NCBI GenBank assembly: GCA_036785705.1
Contig: JAWUZG010000084.1
Location: 11,793,501 to 11,857,500 of the forward strand
Source: Acanthornis magna
Taxonomy: Eukaryota; Chordata; Aves; Passeriformes; Acanthizidae
Direction: 5' to 3'
Length of the DNA stretch: 64,000 bases
Shown here: positions 50,832 through 62,400 of the stretch, one piece after another
How the letters are laid out: every line of letters starts with the position of its first letter
Numbering within the stretch: the first letter of the stretch is position 1
The notes under the pieces: generated by a model
What the model saw: only the letters and a program-made list of their open reading frames with translations
Database searches by the model: none
What the model was told of the DNA's origin: nothing
Program-made: the position numbers and the translations under genes

Positions 50832-51443
50832 TCAAGCCACGACCCGTGGCAGGGACATGTTGTGGGCTGAGGTGGAACCCCACCGGGCACGGAGCTGAGG
50901 GTGCACTGCACAGCCGAAACAGGAAAGTCTGCTTTGCCAGCCCAGGAACCGGGTGGCCCCAGCAGCTCCGCCAGCCCCACCTTGCCACTGACCCAAGCAG
51001 TGCTCATGCAGGCGAAAAGCCAGTGGGGAACTCCCTGCTGGACCGGGAAGCAAAACCTGCCCTCCTGCCTGCAAGAAGCTGGAGGGCATTGCTGCCCAGC
51101 TCCATGCACTGGGAAATTCACGTCTCCAAGTTATCCCCGCAGCAGTACTGGGCTGGACTGTATGGCTGCAGGCACTTAGTGCATGGGAATGGACACTCAC
51201 AAGGGGATGGGAGCATGACTGCATCCATCCCTGGTGAGCTCTGCACCTGGGGAGCCCAGCTCCGTGGCCCACAGGGTGTGTGAGGGCCTGTGAAACATGT
51301 GTGGATGAACGGGAATGCTCCGCTTCAACCCAGCAGGGAGGACAGACAGGACAAGGGGATACTGCTTGGGTGGTTTCATCCTCCAATGCCAACAGAAGCA
51401 CCAGGCACACAGCCAGGAGCAATTTCACAGGCTTCCATTGCAT
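50832..51443 (-). other. Open frame with signal-peptide-like start, unproven
   Basis: From ATG at 51441-51443 the minus strand encodes MQWKPVKLLLAVCLVLLLAL followed by EDETTQA, which looks like a secretory signal peptide. The next residues include the Cys-rich VSPCPVCPPCW. The frame then runs open to 50832 (203 codons) but has no recognisable domain, and its later part looks like ordinary noncoding DNA. A first exon ending near the Cys-rich segment is conceivable, but only weak donors are present (for example GCA|GTATCC near 51360). The start context has T at -3, which is weak. It could be chance. Confidence 0.2.
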
Positions 51444-51957
51444 TAAATTTATGCTTGTAAACTTCTTCCCTTGCTGCCAATTCAGCAAAGTCTGCCCAAA
51501 ACCTGCCTTATCACCACATAAATTTGGGGTGACGTAGTCGTGGGAGGAAATGCCTTGGAAATCAGACCTGTCCCAGCTCTGCCCCACCACCCTGGCTCTT
51601 CCAGATTTTCACATGGCCACCAAGGCATTGTGATATCAGGTGCCTAGCCACGGGAGAGGGGCTAGGGCTGCCCCGCAGCCTCCCAAAAAACAACTCTTCT
51701 TAAGGGTCCTGCACTCCTGCTGCTCAGAGACACATCATCTCCAGGAGCAGGAGATGCAGGAATGATGCTGCAGCAAACCTCTGGGGGAACCTTTTGCTCT
51801 AAACTGGCAGTCCCAAAGGATGCACAGGAGAAATGCATAATAGGGATGGGGGAATAGGGAATATTAAAATCATCCAAGGGAAAGGGGATCTGGATATTCA
51901 TACCACGAACTGAGAACATAAGTAGCCTTGTCAACGTGCTGTCTGCTAGAGACAGCT

Positions 51958-52193
51958 AGAAGAGGAGAGATTTAGATCTTGGGAAGAAATTTTTTACTCA
52001 GAGGGTAATGAGGCACTGGAACAGGTTGTCAAGAGAAATTGTGGCCCCATCCTGGAAGAGTTCAAGGCCAGGTTGGTTGGGGCCCTGAGCAACCTGATCT
52101 GGTGCATGGCATCCCTGCTCATGGTGGTAGGGGTTGGACCTAGATGATCTGTAAGGTCCCTTCCAACCCCAAACCTTTCTATGATTCTATGAT
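51958..52193 (+). mobile_element. CR1 LINE 3'-end fragment
   Basis: The segment carries the CR1 blocks GGAAGAAATTTTTTACTCAG, GGCACTGGAACAGGTTG and GGTCCCTTCCAACCCC, and ends TTCTATGATTCTATGAT. Plus orientation, 5'-truncated. It lies between SYT8 and the nucleotidase promoter. Confidence 0.95.
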
Positions 52194-52278
52194 CTCAATG
52201 AAACCAAGCTGCACAGGACCCTGATGGCCTCCCACATTTTGGGAGGAGATTTGGTGATGCTGGTGATAACCTGGTGCC

Positions 52279-52311
52279 ATGCAGGGGGACAACTACTTGG
52301 CCTTAGTGCAG
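52279..52311 (+). other. Possible alternative first coding exon for the nucleotidase gene
   Basis: ATG at 52279 opens MQGDNYLALVQ and meets a strong donor, GTGCAG|GTGAGT, in phase 0 after 33 bases. The nucleotidase exon 2 starts in phase 0, so splicing would give a full in-frame protein with a different N-terminus. No homology supports it, and the exon at 54541 is a better start. It begins 86 bases after the CR1 fragment. Confidence 0.2.
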
Positions 52312-53105
52312 GTGAGTTTGGTCTCCTTTGGCAGGAGCCAGGCTGGGCAGGCTGCTGCAGTGGACCTTGTTCCAGCAGTGGTGCAAGGTAAAAGCTCCAG
52401 GATGGTCCCCTGTGTCAGCCCCCCTCCCTTCATCCTCTCCCCCCAGCATCCCTGCCAGCTGCACTCTTGGAAAGAGAGTGTTGAAATATCCTGGTGCCAT
52501 GAGCCCCACAGGGTTGGGTACTACACAGCCTACTCAGAAAAGTAAAATCCTAGTCCCAAAATCAACCCTACTCAGGACAGCATATGAGAGATGGCTTTCA
52601 GAAAAGAAGGGGAAAGAGAGCCAAAACCATTACAGTAAAATTGCAAATGCACTGCACCCAGCCACGCTCTACACCTGCCTTTGCTCCTCGCACCCCTGCA
52701 TACGCTGCCAGTCACTCTGGACCAAGTACCCCTATTTTTTCGGTCAAAAATACAAGTATTCAGGGGCTGGGAAATGAGAGGACTAGAGGCTACACTACAA
52801 ATACTCCAGCTGCACAAATGAGACATCGTAACACCACTTGTGGGCAGCGATCGGCCACTAAGCACAAGCTCCGAGGGAGCTCCGGAAGCAGGAACCGCGC
52901 TGAGTCCCCTCCCCAGGGTGACCGTGGCTGTGTCCGCAGCCAGGCCCGGGTGACCCTGATCCTGTGCAATGCCAGCTGGGAAATGCAGTCTGTCCCGGGC
53001 ACGATGCCAACCCCCTGGCTGCCTACAAATCCCAGCACGCCGGGGAGCGGAGCTGCACCCCATCCCGGCTCCTGCCTGCTTCCTGCCAGCGCGGGCAGGG
53101 GGAAA

Positions 53106-53111
53106 TATAAA
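53106..53111 (+). promoter_or_regulatory. TATA box of the nucleotidase gene
   Basis: TATAAA in the context GGGGGAAATATAAACAGC, in a moderately CpG-rich stretch. About 30 bases on, a start near 53136 would give a short exon ending at a good donor. An E-box CAGCTG lies at 52973-52978. A TATA-driven tissue-specific promoter is suggested. Confidence 0.55.
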
Positions 53112-53135
53112 CAGCAGCGCCTTGGGCGCAGTTGG

Positions 53136-53184
53136 GATGCTGCCGCTGGACAGGCTGTGCCGGGGAGCAGAGGCAGCGCTCGGG
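53136..53184 (+). other. Probable noncoding exon 1 of the nucleotidase gene
   Basis: From the TATA-predicted start to donor CTCGGG|GTGAGT (GT at 53185-53186). The partner acceptor is TCTTCTCTTAAAG ending at 54526, 14 bases before the ATG at 54541, giving an intron of 1.3 kb. Inferred from motif spacing only. Confidence 0.5.
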
Positions 53185-54540
53185 GTGAGTTTGGGCTTTT
53201 CTCTCTAGCACAACCCTGTCTGTGTGCAGGGGGTGACATCTGCTCCGTGCTGCGCAGCGGTAGGAAGAGCTGCCGGGACCAGCGGCACCCGGCTGGGATG
53301 TTTTCCTGGGGTCTCGCAGCGAGAAGTGTGTCTGTGCAGATCCGTGTGTCTGTATGCGAACAGCGCTGCGGGTATTTGGGCAGGGAGATGGAAAGGAGAA
53401 ATCGGGCTTGGTTTGCAGCGCTTGGAAGAAGGAAGCAGAAATTGGAGGTGGATTCTCCCACCGGGAAGGGCTGCTCAGCTCCGTTACCTCTTTGCATTTA
53501 ATTTTGACTTGCAGAAAATACTCGGCTGAGATTCTGTCAGAGGAAAGCTTCTGCCTGCACAGCTGGGCTGGTGTTTGCCACCCTCTGCCCTGCTCTCTGG
53601 GAGGAGACCCTTTCCCAGCATGGGGCATGGGCTGGAGAAAGCATATTATGCTCAGCGTCTCCTGGCTTTTCAGGCACCCCTGGCTGGGGTAGTCGCCCTG
53701 CTGCAGGACTTTCTACTTGTGGGGCAGTTGGGGAGTGCACATGCAAGCACTGAGCCCCCCATGGCAAGGCTCTGGCTCTTGGGGCTGGCATCAGCCAAGT
53801 GTATTGCCTACCGGCCCAGGCAACACTTTGTAGTCCCTGAACAATAAAAATTAATTAAAGAAAATTGGGGCAAAAGAAAGATCTCTCCGGAGACCCTGAC
53901 TTGTCGTTCTACATTGCGTGTCGGCTTTGATGTATGCTTGCACAGCCCCCTAGCACAGTAATCAGGAAGGGCCAGACTGGCTCAGAGGGCAGTGAAGGGG
54001 CAGATCAGCCCCATCTGGGGGGTCCCAGCCTGTATCGCCCTCACCACACATCTCTACTTACTCTGGCCTTTTACAGCTGCAAATGAGCTGCTGATGCAGT
54101 GAACTCCTTCTTTTGTAGATACAAATTCACCATTCAAGCAAAAGTAGCAAAAAAGGCAACAAGGATGTGAACTAGAAACCTACCTGTAAGATCTAACCTA
54201 TTTTGGCTTTTAAAGACAACCTTATTTTGCTTGGAAAAGAGCTCCACAGCAGCCTTCAGCAGTTCCACACAGAGAAAAAATACTCTTAGAGAAAAACAAA
54301 AGTAAAAATAAAGCAGTGATCGGTGTTTGAAAAGCCACTTTTCCATCATATTTAATTGGAACTATTAGAACAGTTTTCCTCGGAGCGGAGCTGCTGTCAG
54401 CAGAAACAGCTTCATTTGGACTGCTGTGTTTGGTGTGTAGGATGTTTCCTGTCTCCTTTCCACTCTTCCCCCTCTCTAGATTGACTATATTATAATACCA
54501 GTTTCATTTTATATCTTCTCTTAAAGGCTGAGAATTGAAG

Positions 54541-57500
54541 ATGGCAGAGCCTGAAAGCACGGTCATAAACACCAATGTAAATCAGGTAAAAAGCTGTTCA
54601 TTACAAAACACACATCCTGTATTCCACACCAAGTTTTGAAATGCCACCTCAGGAGAGAACACACCACAGCCCAGAACTGTGGTGGCCTAAATTGCTCGTG
54701 CCGGGATTTCAGCAGAAGTGGCCTGTTCCAGGGCTGCTGGGCACCTGGTCCCAGTGAGGTCCATGTGATTTCCAATTGCATGGACAGGGCAGGTACATTT
54801 GCTCACACTTAAATTTTGGAGCAGCCAGGGAGAAAGCAGCATCTTCTCTACATACACAGAGAGTTTATTTGACTGTCCAGAACAGATGAAGGGTAAAACC
54901 GCCAGTATGTGCGGAAACTGAGCAGTGCCCAGCTCAGCACAAACAGATGACCATGGCTGTACTGTGCCCATAAACAACACAATTATGAAGCAATTCCCTC
55001 TGTGTGAGCTATCCTTGGAGCATGTGGCACTTATCAGATAGTTTAAGGTTTCACAACTGCCAGACCCATCCTTGGTGGCCTGAAGATGAAGACTGGGTGT
55101 GGTACCTCTGGCATCAGGAACTGTGACACATGGCTGATACCTTCAGCACCCAACCCCACCACTCTGGTTGGTGCCCCCTGCTCACCCCACCTCCACAAGC
55201 TCCTTCTCCTGTCCCCTGACTCCTCTTTCCTCCCCGTCCTGCAGAAAGACCCCAGCATGGCACTGGTCATTGCTGTGACCACCAGAGCCATCTTCAACCT
55301 GGAGAAGGAGCACCAGCTCTACCTGGAGAAGGGCAAGGAGGAGTACACAAGGCACCAGCAGGCAAACCAGGACAAGCCCCTGCCACCAGGCACAGCCTTT
55401 GCCTTCATCCAGGTGAGACCCGCACCTGACTAGGGGCACATGCAGACACCCGCAGGATGTGGTGAAAGCTCATCTTTCCCAGCCTTAAGTCTCAACTCCC
55501 ATCACTAGGAGCAGTCATTCACCAGAACTCAGGTGCAGTTATGCCTGTCCTGATCTCTTGGCCTCATTGCAGGGCATTGAGACCTGTGCTCCTCACCAGT
55601 CCATCTCTCCCCTGGTGAGGTATCCTGATCATGGCTTTTGCAGGATGGTTGCTCTGTCTGGCTCTCCATAACATGCCAGCCTTGCCACAGCTGACAGATG
55701 CAGCACAAACCACTAACATTAACTGCAGAAAAGCCCCTTCAAAGCCACTGTAGTCATGCCTCTTTAAAAGAGTCCCATCTTCTCCTCACAGGCAGTGCAG
55801 TATGTGAACGAGAAGATCCTGGAGAGCAACCCAGCAGAGAGGGACCTCTTCGACATCCTGGTGCTCTCCAACAACAGCCCAGAGAGCGGTGCGCGCATCA
55901 TCAACAGTGCCAAGCACTACGGTAAGGGGGACCCATCCCTGGCAGTGCCTGCTTCCCCTAGGAGGCTGCAGAGCAGATCAGCCACCACAGTGGATCATCA
56001 GTGGCAAATTGAGAGCCAGGGGATACAAGGGAGAGGGGAGAAGGGGTTCTCTCGGAGCCCAGCTCCCTTCCTTTGCACCAGGAAGTCTGGCAGCATTTTG
56101 CACAGCCCAGGCATCTTCAGGCAGCTACTGAAAATAAAAAAGTTCTTTAAGAAAAACCACCCTAAATCCCAGACTGCTGTCATGAGGAATGCTTGTTTAA
56201 GAGAGGGATGGAGGGAATATTTAACTGCACCCTGCAGTTTTGTAGGAGCAACAACAAGTCAAGAAGATGCAGTAAGAACACAGGCAGGTTCCCTGCACAA
56301 CACTGGGAAATTCATTGCCCTGAGCTCTTGCAGCAAAGCACACCAAGACCAGGGAGGGAGTGAGGGGCTGTGAGGAGGGTGTTGCTCCATAAGACTTTAC
56401 TCACATCCCTTGTCCTGAAGGCCTGGAGATCTCCAAGTTCTGCTTCGTGAGTGACGAGGATTCCACACAGTACCTGAAGTCCCATGGCGTCAAGCTGTTC
56501 CTCTCAGCTGACAGGACAGATGTCTGCAATGCCCTCCGGAGAGGTGTGTTCTCCCCTCCATCCCACATCCCCAGACCCACCACACTTCTCCCAAGCAGCT
56601 CAGTACCAAGAGACAACACCAGAGCCTGTGATTTCACAGGGGCAAGGGTGAATGGCACACTGTTTACCACTACAGTCTTGAATGGTTCAATCTCCTCTTC
56701 TGTCCTTACTAGTAGCCTGCAGACACACCAGGGTTGCTCAGATGCCTTCACAAGTCACTGAGTGCATTATGCATCTTTCTGGACATAGCTCTGCCATGGG
56801 CTGGTCATTCCCTGCCTGACATTTAAGCCTTTCTAACCAAAGATGCAATTCCATTAATCAATGAGAGTTTATCAGTGATTCCCAGGACTTTGTGAGGGTG
56901 CCACAGAAATTTGCTGTTTTGGTACATGCTCAGTGATAGAAGTAAACATGTGTTTGACCTTGATCAGAGGGAGTGCAGTCTCCCCAACTCCTCTAATGGG
57001 GTTAATCACCTTCTTATTAATTCACTTGGGTATGAGCACATCAGCAGGCCACCGTCCTTCAAGGTCAGGAGCAAGCCATCTGCAGCCCAGACTTTCCTTC
57101 ACTACGCAGCACATTCCTGGAACCTCCTTGAGAGCATCATTGCTCTGACAAGTGTCTCCCATCTGGGAGCCTGGGTCCACATATGAGGGTGGGCAGGGAG
57201 CAGCTTGTAGGAAGAGACTATAATTAAGCCTATTACCACAATCAATGGAGATGCCAGTGTGTATTATTCACACCACAGAGTGCTAAATCTGGGTGTTAAA
57301 GATTGAGGCTTGGCAGGGTGAGCAAGCACCAGGCGGAGGGCTGCTCATGCCTTGACAACCACCCACCATCTCTTAGCACACCTCAGTATCTCCCCAGACC
57401 TCGGTTTCTGATCAGCAGCACTTTCTCAGGGGATAACACAGCCATGGAAAGGCAAAGATGACTCCCCCAGAAAGCTCCCTGGCTTGGAGCCCCTGGCATG

Positions 57501-58621
57501 GCGATGTGGGGCAGGGCTGCAGCAGACGCATGGGGAGCAGCTGGCTGTGCATGAGCTGCCCCCGGGGGGGTGTCCCTCCTGACCCACTTTGCTCTGTCTC
57601 ACAGGGGTCTCCGCAGCACTCGTCTTCCAGCAAGAGGTGCAGGCCCCCAGCACCCCACTCCGCGTGGTGTTTGATGGGGATGCCGTGCTCTTCTCCGATG
57701 AGACAGACCAGATCTTCCAGGAGCAGGGGCTGGAGGGGGCAGTGCAGTACGAGCGGGCGATGGAGGCCGTGCCCATAGGAGAGGTGAGCATGCCACCTCG
57801 CTTCCATGAGCACCCACAGGCTCTGCAATCTCTCCTGCTAGGGCTTTGCCATGAGCAATCAAAAAAGCACAAATCCTTACAAATTCCCCATGCATCCACC
57901 ACACAGTCCCTGGTGTGGGCCTGATCTGGAGTCCCACTGGAAACGGATCTGTTATCTCCTATAAGTAAGCATTAGCTCCTAAATATCTAGGACTGTGGTT
58001 ACTCCCAACATCACCTTTTGTAGGCTGTGACCTCTTGCTGTCCAAGTCCCTGCAGGACTCACACCCAGAGGCACTGCTTGCTGGGATGTACCTTCCTGGT
58101 CACTTCGGGATTAGGATGAGCACCACAAGTCTTACCTTCTTCCCAAGGACCTGAATTCACAGTGCCAGTCCCAGCATTGCCGAGTCCTGCAGCCCACAGA
58201 CATTCCTGTGCCCTGCAGAGCCCTGAGAAGCCCTGGAAGAGGAACAAGTGGCTTATACAGGCAGAGTAGGTATTTCCTTATTTCCCACATACTCCCAACT
58301 GTCTTGCTGTGCTTCCAGGGTCCCCTGAAGGCTTTTGCCATGCACCTTGGGAAGATACGTAAGAAGTTCAGCCAGGAAAAATCCCCCATCCGCACCTACC
58401 TGGTGACAGCCCGCAGCGGCCGGGACATGGGCATCCGAGCCATCAAGACGCTCCGGGAATGGGGTCTGCCCATCGACGAGGCTTTTTTCATGGATGGGGC
58501 TCCCAAGGGTCCCATCCTTGCCCAGATCCAGCCTCACATTTTCTTTGATGATGGGCTTCATAACATCCAAGGGGCTCGAAATGTGGGAGTACCCTCTGCC
58601 TGGGTCCCCTCCTGCTGCTGA
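54541..58621 (+). CDS. NT5C1A-like: Cytosolic 5'-nucleotidase 1A-like (cN-I family, 315 aa, complete)
   Basis: Cytosolic 5'-nucleotidase I enzymes hydrolyse nucleoside monophosphates, chiefly AMP, to nucleosides; NT5C1A does this in heart and skeletal muscle. Exons are 54541-54585, 55245-55412, 55792-55921, 56421-56543, 57605-57783 and 58319-58621, all AG/GT and in one frame. The start MAEPESTVINTNVNQ is followed by ALVIAVTTRAIFNLEKE, equivalent to the family's conserved N-domain. Catalytic HAD-type motifs are intact: nucleophile FDGDAVLFSDE (178-188, D179 and D181), TARS (245-248), APKGP (276-280) and HIFFDD (288-293). It lacks the longer N- and C-terminal tails of human NT5C1A (368 aa) and by eye is well under half identical in places, so I read it as a separate paralog of NT5C1A/NT5C1B. 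It faces SYT8 head to head. Family assignment is sure; substrate preference is inferred. Confidence 0.93.
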
Positions 58622-58723
58622 TGGGCTGCAGGCCACCAGTCCTCCCTCCCAGCAGCACAGGGGACTGGGTCAATTGGAGGCAAACCTTCTGGTGGAGGAG
58701 GAAAGATCTCCTAACATGCAGCA

Positions 58724-58729
58724 AATAAA
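58724..58729 (+). terminator. Poly(A) signal AATAAA of the nucleotidase gene
   Basis: AATAAA lies 103 bases after the TGA stop (58619-58621), giving a short 3' UTR with cleavage expected near 58745-58755. Confidence 0.8.
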
Positions 58730-58989
58730 TCTCAGGGAAAGGGGACAAGAGCATGGACTCCTATGCAAAACTTGATGCACACTTCTGCTTCTGATGTGAG
58801 GTCCTCTACATCTTAGAATGAAGCCAAAAGATGCAACTGCTCCAGGATGGAAGGACACCTTTGCTGTGACACTGAGGACTACACCTATCTGCCCTGTAGG
58901 ACCTGGGGACTTTCCTCAAAGAAATCAGTGAAGCTAATGCCACACACATGAGCTGAAGGAAGCAAGAAAAAAATGCTAGTTTTGGCTGT

Positions 58990-59495
58990 GCTCAGTTGGT
59001 CTCCAAGATGGAGCAGCACAGGAAGGACATCAACCTGTTAAGCTGAGTCCAGAGGAGAGCGACCAAGAGGATTAGAGGGATGGAGCACCTCTCCTTTGAG
59101 GAAGGGCTGAGAAAATTTGGATTGTTCAGCCTGGGAAAGAGAAGGCTTCAGGGTGACCCCATTGCAGCCTTCCAGGACCTGAAGGGAGCCTACAGAAAAG
59201 ATGGAGAGGGACTATTTACAAGAGCATGCACTGACAGGACAAGGGGGAGTAGCTTAAAACTGAACAAGGGCAGGTTTAGTTTAGATATTAGGAAGAAATT
59301 CTTTACTGTGAGGGTGGTAAGGCACTGGAACAGGTTGCCTGGGGAAGTTGTGGATGCCTGGAAGTGTTCAAGGCTGGGTTGGATGGAGCTTTGAGTAACC
59401 TGGTCTAGTGAAAGGTGTCCCTGCTCACACCAGGGTGGCTGGAACTTGATCTTTAAGGTCTCTTCCAACCCAAACCATTCTATGATTCTGTGATT
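58990..59495 (+). mobile_element. CR1 LINE 3'-end fragment, about 0.5 kb
   Basis: The longest CR1 copy in the window. It contains GAGTCCAGAGGAGAGCGACC, GGATGGAGCACCTCTCCTTT, GAAATTCTTTACTGTGAGGG and the 3' end TTCTATGATTCTGTGATT. Plus orientation. It inserted just downstream of the nucleotidase 3' end. Its 104-codon open frame (59080-59394) is a relic of the element body, not a gene. Confidence 0.97.
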
Positions 59496-62400
59496 TATTC
59501 CCAGGATCTCTGCCTAAAGGGAGCCCTCAAGACCCTGCCTCACCAGACACACTCAGCCTGGTTTGCTGAGGAGACTGATGTACTAGCAAGTGCTTCAGGC
59601 AGCTCCAGCCAAACTCGGAAGAGGGAGAAAGTCTTCAAAATTGTAAAGGACCTACAAACCTTTTAGAAATGGGTGAATGGGTTGAAGAAAGAAAGCCTAA
59701 ACTACTCCTCGTCATTAAAGAGATTATAACACAAGACAGCTTTCCTTAGGCATGCAGACTGCTCACAGAGTGCTCCTAGGAGACAGATCTGTAGGACACT
59801 CAGCTCCTGGAGCTGCAAGCCAGGGACGAGGCTACAGGAGACTGGAGAGCAGCTCCAGTGTCCCACCAGGAGAGGGCACTGGAGATGGGCTGCCTGCAGC
59901 ACAAGCCGTGGAGGGGCCAGGCCTGCAGACCAGCACTGCAGGGGCTGGGGCAGGACTGGGTGCTGCAGCCAACCTTAAATGGATCACCAGGGCCATGGGT
60001 GGAGGGTGTGGGTGGGGGTCTCACAAGTGACTGCTCGTTGCACATGGGGTCCGTGGGTGTGCTCGGTTCTCTGCCTGACATCACACCACTCCCCGTACAG
60101 GGATGCCTTTCCTTTGGCAATTTGGACTCTGTTCCTAATTTTCCTGGGGAACAAGGAACCCGCAAGGTTCACTTGCAGGTTTCTTTCCCCAGGGCTGAAT
60201 GTGAATTGCCACTAGAGGCCACTGTGCTGCCTGGGGACATAGCACCTCAAATCCCTGCCAGCTGTCCAGAAACGCCTCATAAACACAAACTGGCTGCTCA
60301 GGAGGCAGCGGGATTATGGACAAGGAGATAAAGATGATGCTGGCTTAGTTTTTTTAATCTCAGTGTAATCAGAAAATAATTATTTTTAAAGGCTTCACAA
60401 GTGTTGCTGTCACCAATGCTTTTTTCCCCCCAATAAATAAATAAACAAGCATCCCAGTATGACTGCTTGTTCCTCATGCCTGTGTCTAGCAGTGTGGGAG
60501 GAAGGGTGGCATAAATCAGTGCTCCTTTGCACACATTCATTTATTTGTCAGGTGTTAGACATGTTCATCAAAATGGTTTAAATACACAAGAAACCTTCAG
60601 TGGGTTTTGGATTAGGCCCCTGAATGTCATCTTGTATCTGTCTCCAAGCTCACTCCTGCTGCCTTGGGCATGGGGACTCTGCACATCTTGCTGGCCCTGC
60701 CATGCCACTGGTGCAGGTCCTGTCCCTGCCATCGTGGCCACCATGTGGGTCCAAACTCAGGGCTGCCAGGGCAGGGCAGGAATGCCCATGTGCACAGATT
60801 TGATAGGAAGCCACCTCCAAAGAAGCAAAGTCTGGCAGGGTCTTGGCACCAGCAGTCTGGCCCCTGGCCCTTTTGCTCAGCACAGATGCTGAAATTAGAT
60901 GTTTCGAGGTAGCAACATCAACAACATCAGCCTCTCATCATCCGCTAATAATGCTAAGCAGCCGTCAGCTGAGCAAACATTAATTACAGGATGCTCCAAA
61001 CATGCCCAGTAAGCAGGTGCAGATATTCGTCCCACTTTTTGTGCAGGTCAGATACCACAAGGCTCACTGCAGTGATCCAAGTGCCCACCTCCAGCCCTGC
61101 CTGCCATGCACTGCCGGCTGCTTCCATGGCAACTGGTGCTGGGGACACAGACCCAGTGCTGGGGGTGACGGTGGTCTTGGGCATCCTCCACCACTCTGAC
61201 CCATCGCATTTGCCGATGCCTGGACAGGGCCAGCAGGAACTTGGTCACCGCCTTGGGCAAGAGGAAATTAGCTGAGTCAAGGGTGGTGGGGACAGGCCCA
61301 TGTGAGCCACTGCAGTGTGTGGGATGCTGAGGCAGGGGGAAAGCGCCACATGCCTTCCTCCAGCACTGTCAGCACAGTGGGGGATGAAAGAGCAAAACGT
61401 GCCCAAAATAAGAAAAAAGGAAGGAAAACTCTGGGCTTGTGGGGTTGCATCATATAGGGCCAAGTGCAGCTGCTTCAGGCCAAGGCTCAAGCTTGTAGCA
61501 TCCAAACAGCCCTTACTGCCCTGCTCCTGCTTCAAAACCTCCCTTTTCTGTCCTGCTCCAAAGATGGAGAATCAAAAACACCCTCTGTCAGGGACTGCTG
61601 CAGATTCATGCTCTGCTGCAAGGACAAACTTGCTGTTTCTGTCTCAGAGGCATCTGTAATAAGTTCATTAATGCTTGGGATGCTCCTCAGGTTTTGGCTT
61701 TCTGAGGCATCTTAAGCTCCCTCCCTCAAGGGATTGCTGATGCCCCAGGGTCTTGTGCTGGTGCTGCAGCCTGAAGAGGGTTTAGCTGCTGGTGCTGGTC
61801 ACGGCATGTTTCTCTGATACCCATTTCGGTTTTGCTGGCCAGGGCAAGGCAGGAGCAGGCCACACTGCCATGTCACCACGACAGATAGGCTCCCTTTGAA
61901 CGCTGCTGGGTTTCACACCTTTCCACTCCAGGAAAAGAAGTGCAAAGGGGTGAAAAAGGGCCTCTCAGGACCTGCACTTGATTCTTGCCATTGCTTTCTA
62001 GCAACCCCTGTGACCCCAGCCAAAGCTGCCTGGTGTCTGGGTTCCCCTCTGAGACACCCTCCTGGTCCAGAGAAGGAAGTGCTCAGCCCATCTCTGCTCA
62101 GCCACAGGCAGGACAGCTGCCTCCTCTGCAGGGCCCTGTTCTGCCAACAATGCCAAACAAGTGGCCCTTGTTTCAGGGTGGGGCGCGTGACCCCAGGGAT
62201 CAGAGGCTGCAGCCTTGGCCCCGAGGAGTTGTGAGAGACCTTTGCCCAGGACTGTGCCCTTAATCCCCCACTCACTGCACCAGTCAATTTAGGGTTGCAA
62301 TGCTAAAAACAAAACAACTCGGTGTCAAGCAAGAGAAAGGGTTTTATGAAATGGTGGTACTGCAGGGAGGGAAGATTGGCAGGTATTTATCTGCTAATAG

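Noticed and set aside
52584..53501. 305-codon open frame on the plus strand, the longest in the window
   Set aside because: It shows no domain or family resemblance, has low-complexity Ser/Arg/Gly composition, overlaps long open frames on the other strand, and contains the proposed TATA box and noncoding exon of the nucleotidase gene. GC-rich promoter DNA often lacks stops by chance.
59080..59394. 104-codon open frame
   Set aside because: It lies wholly inside the CR1 fragment and reflects the element's own sequence.
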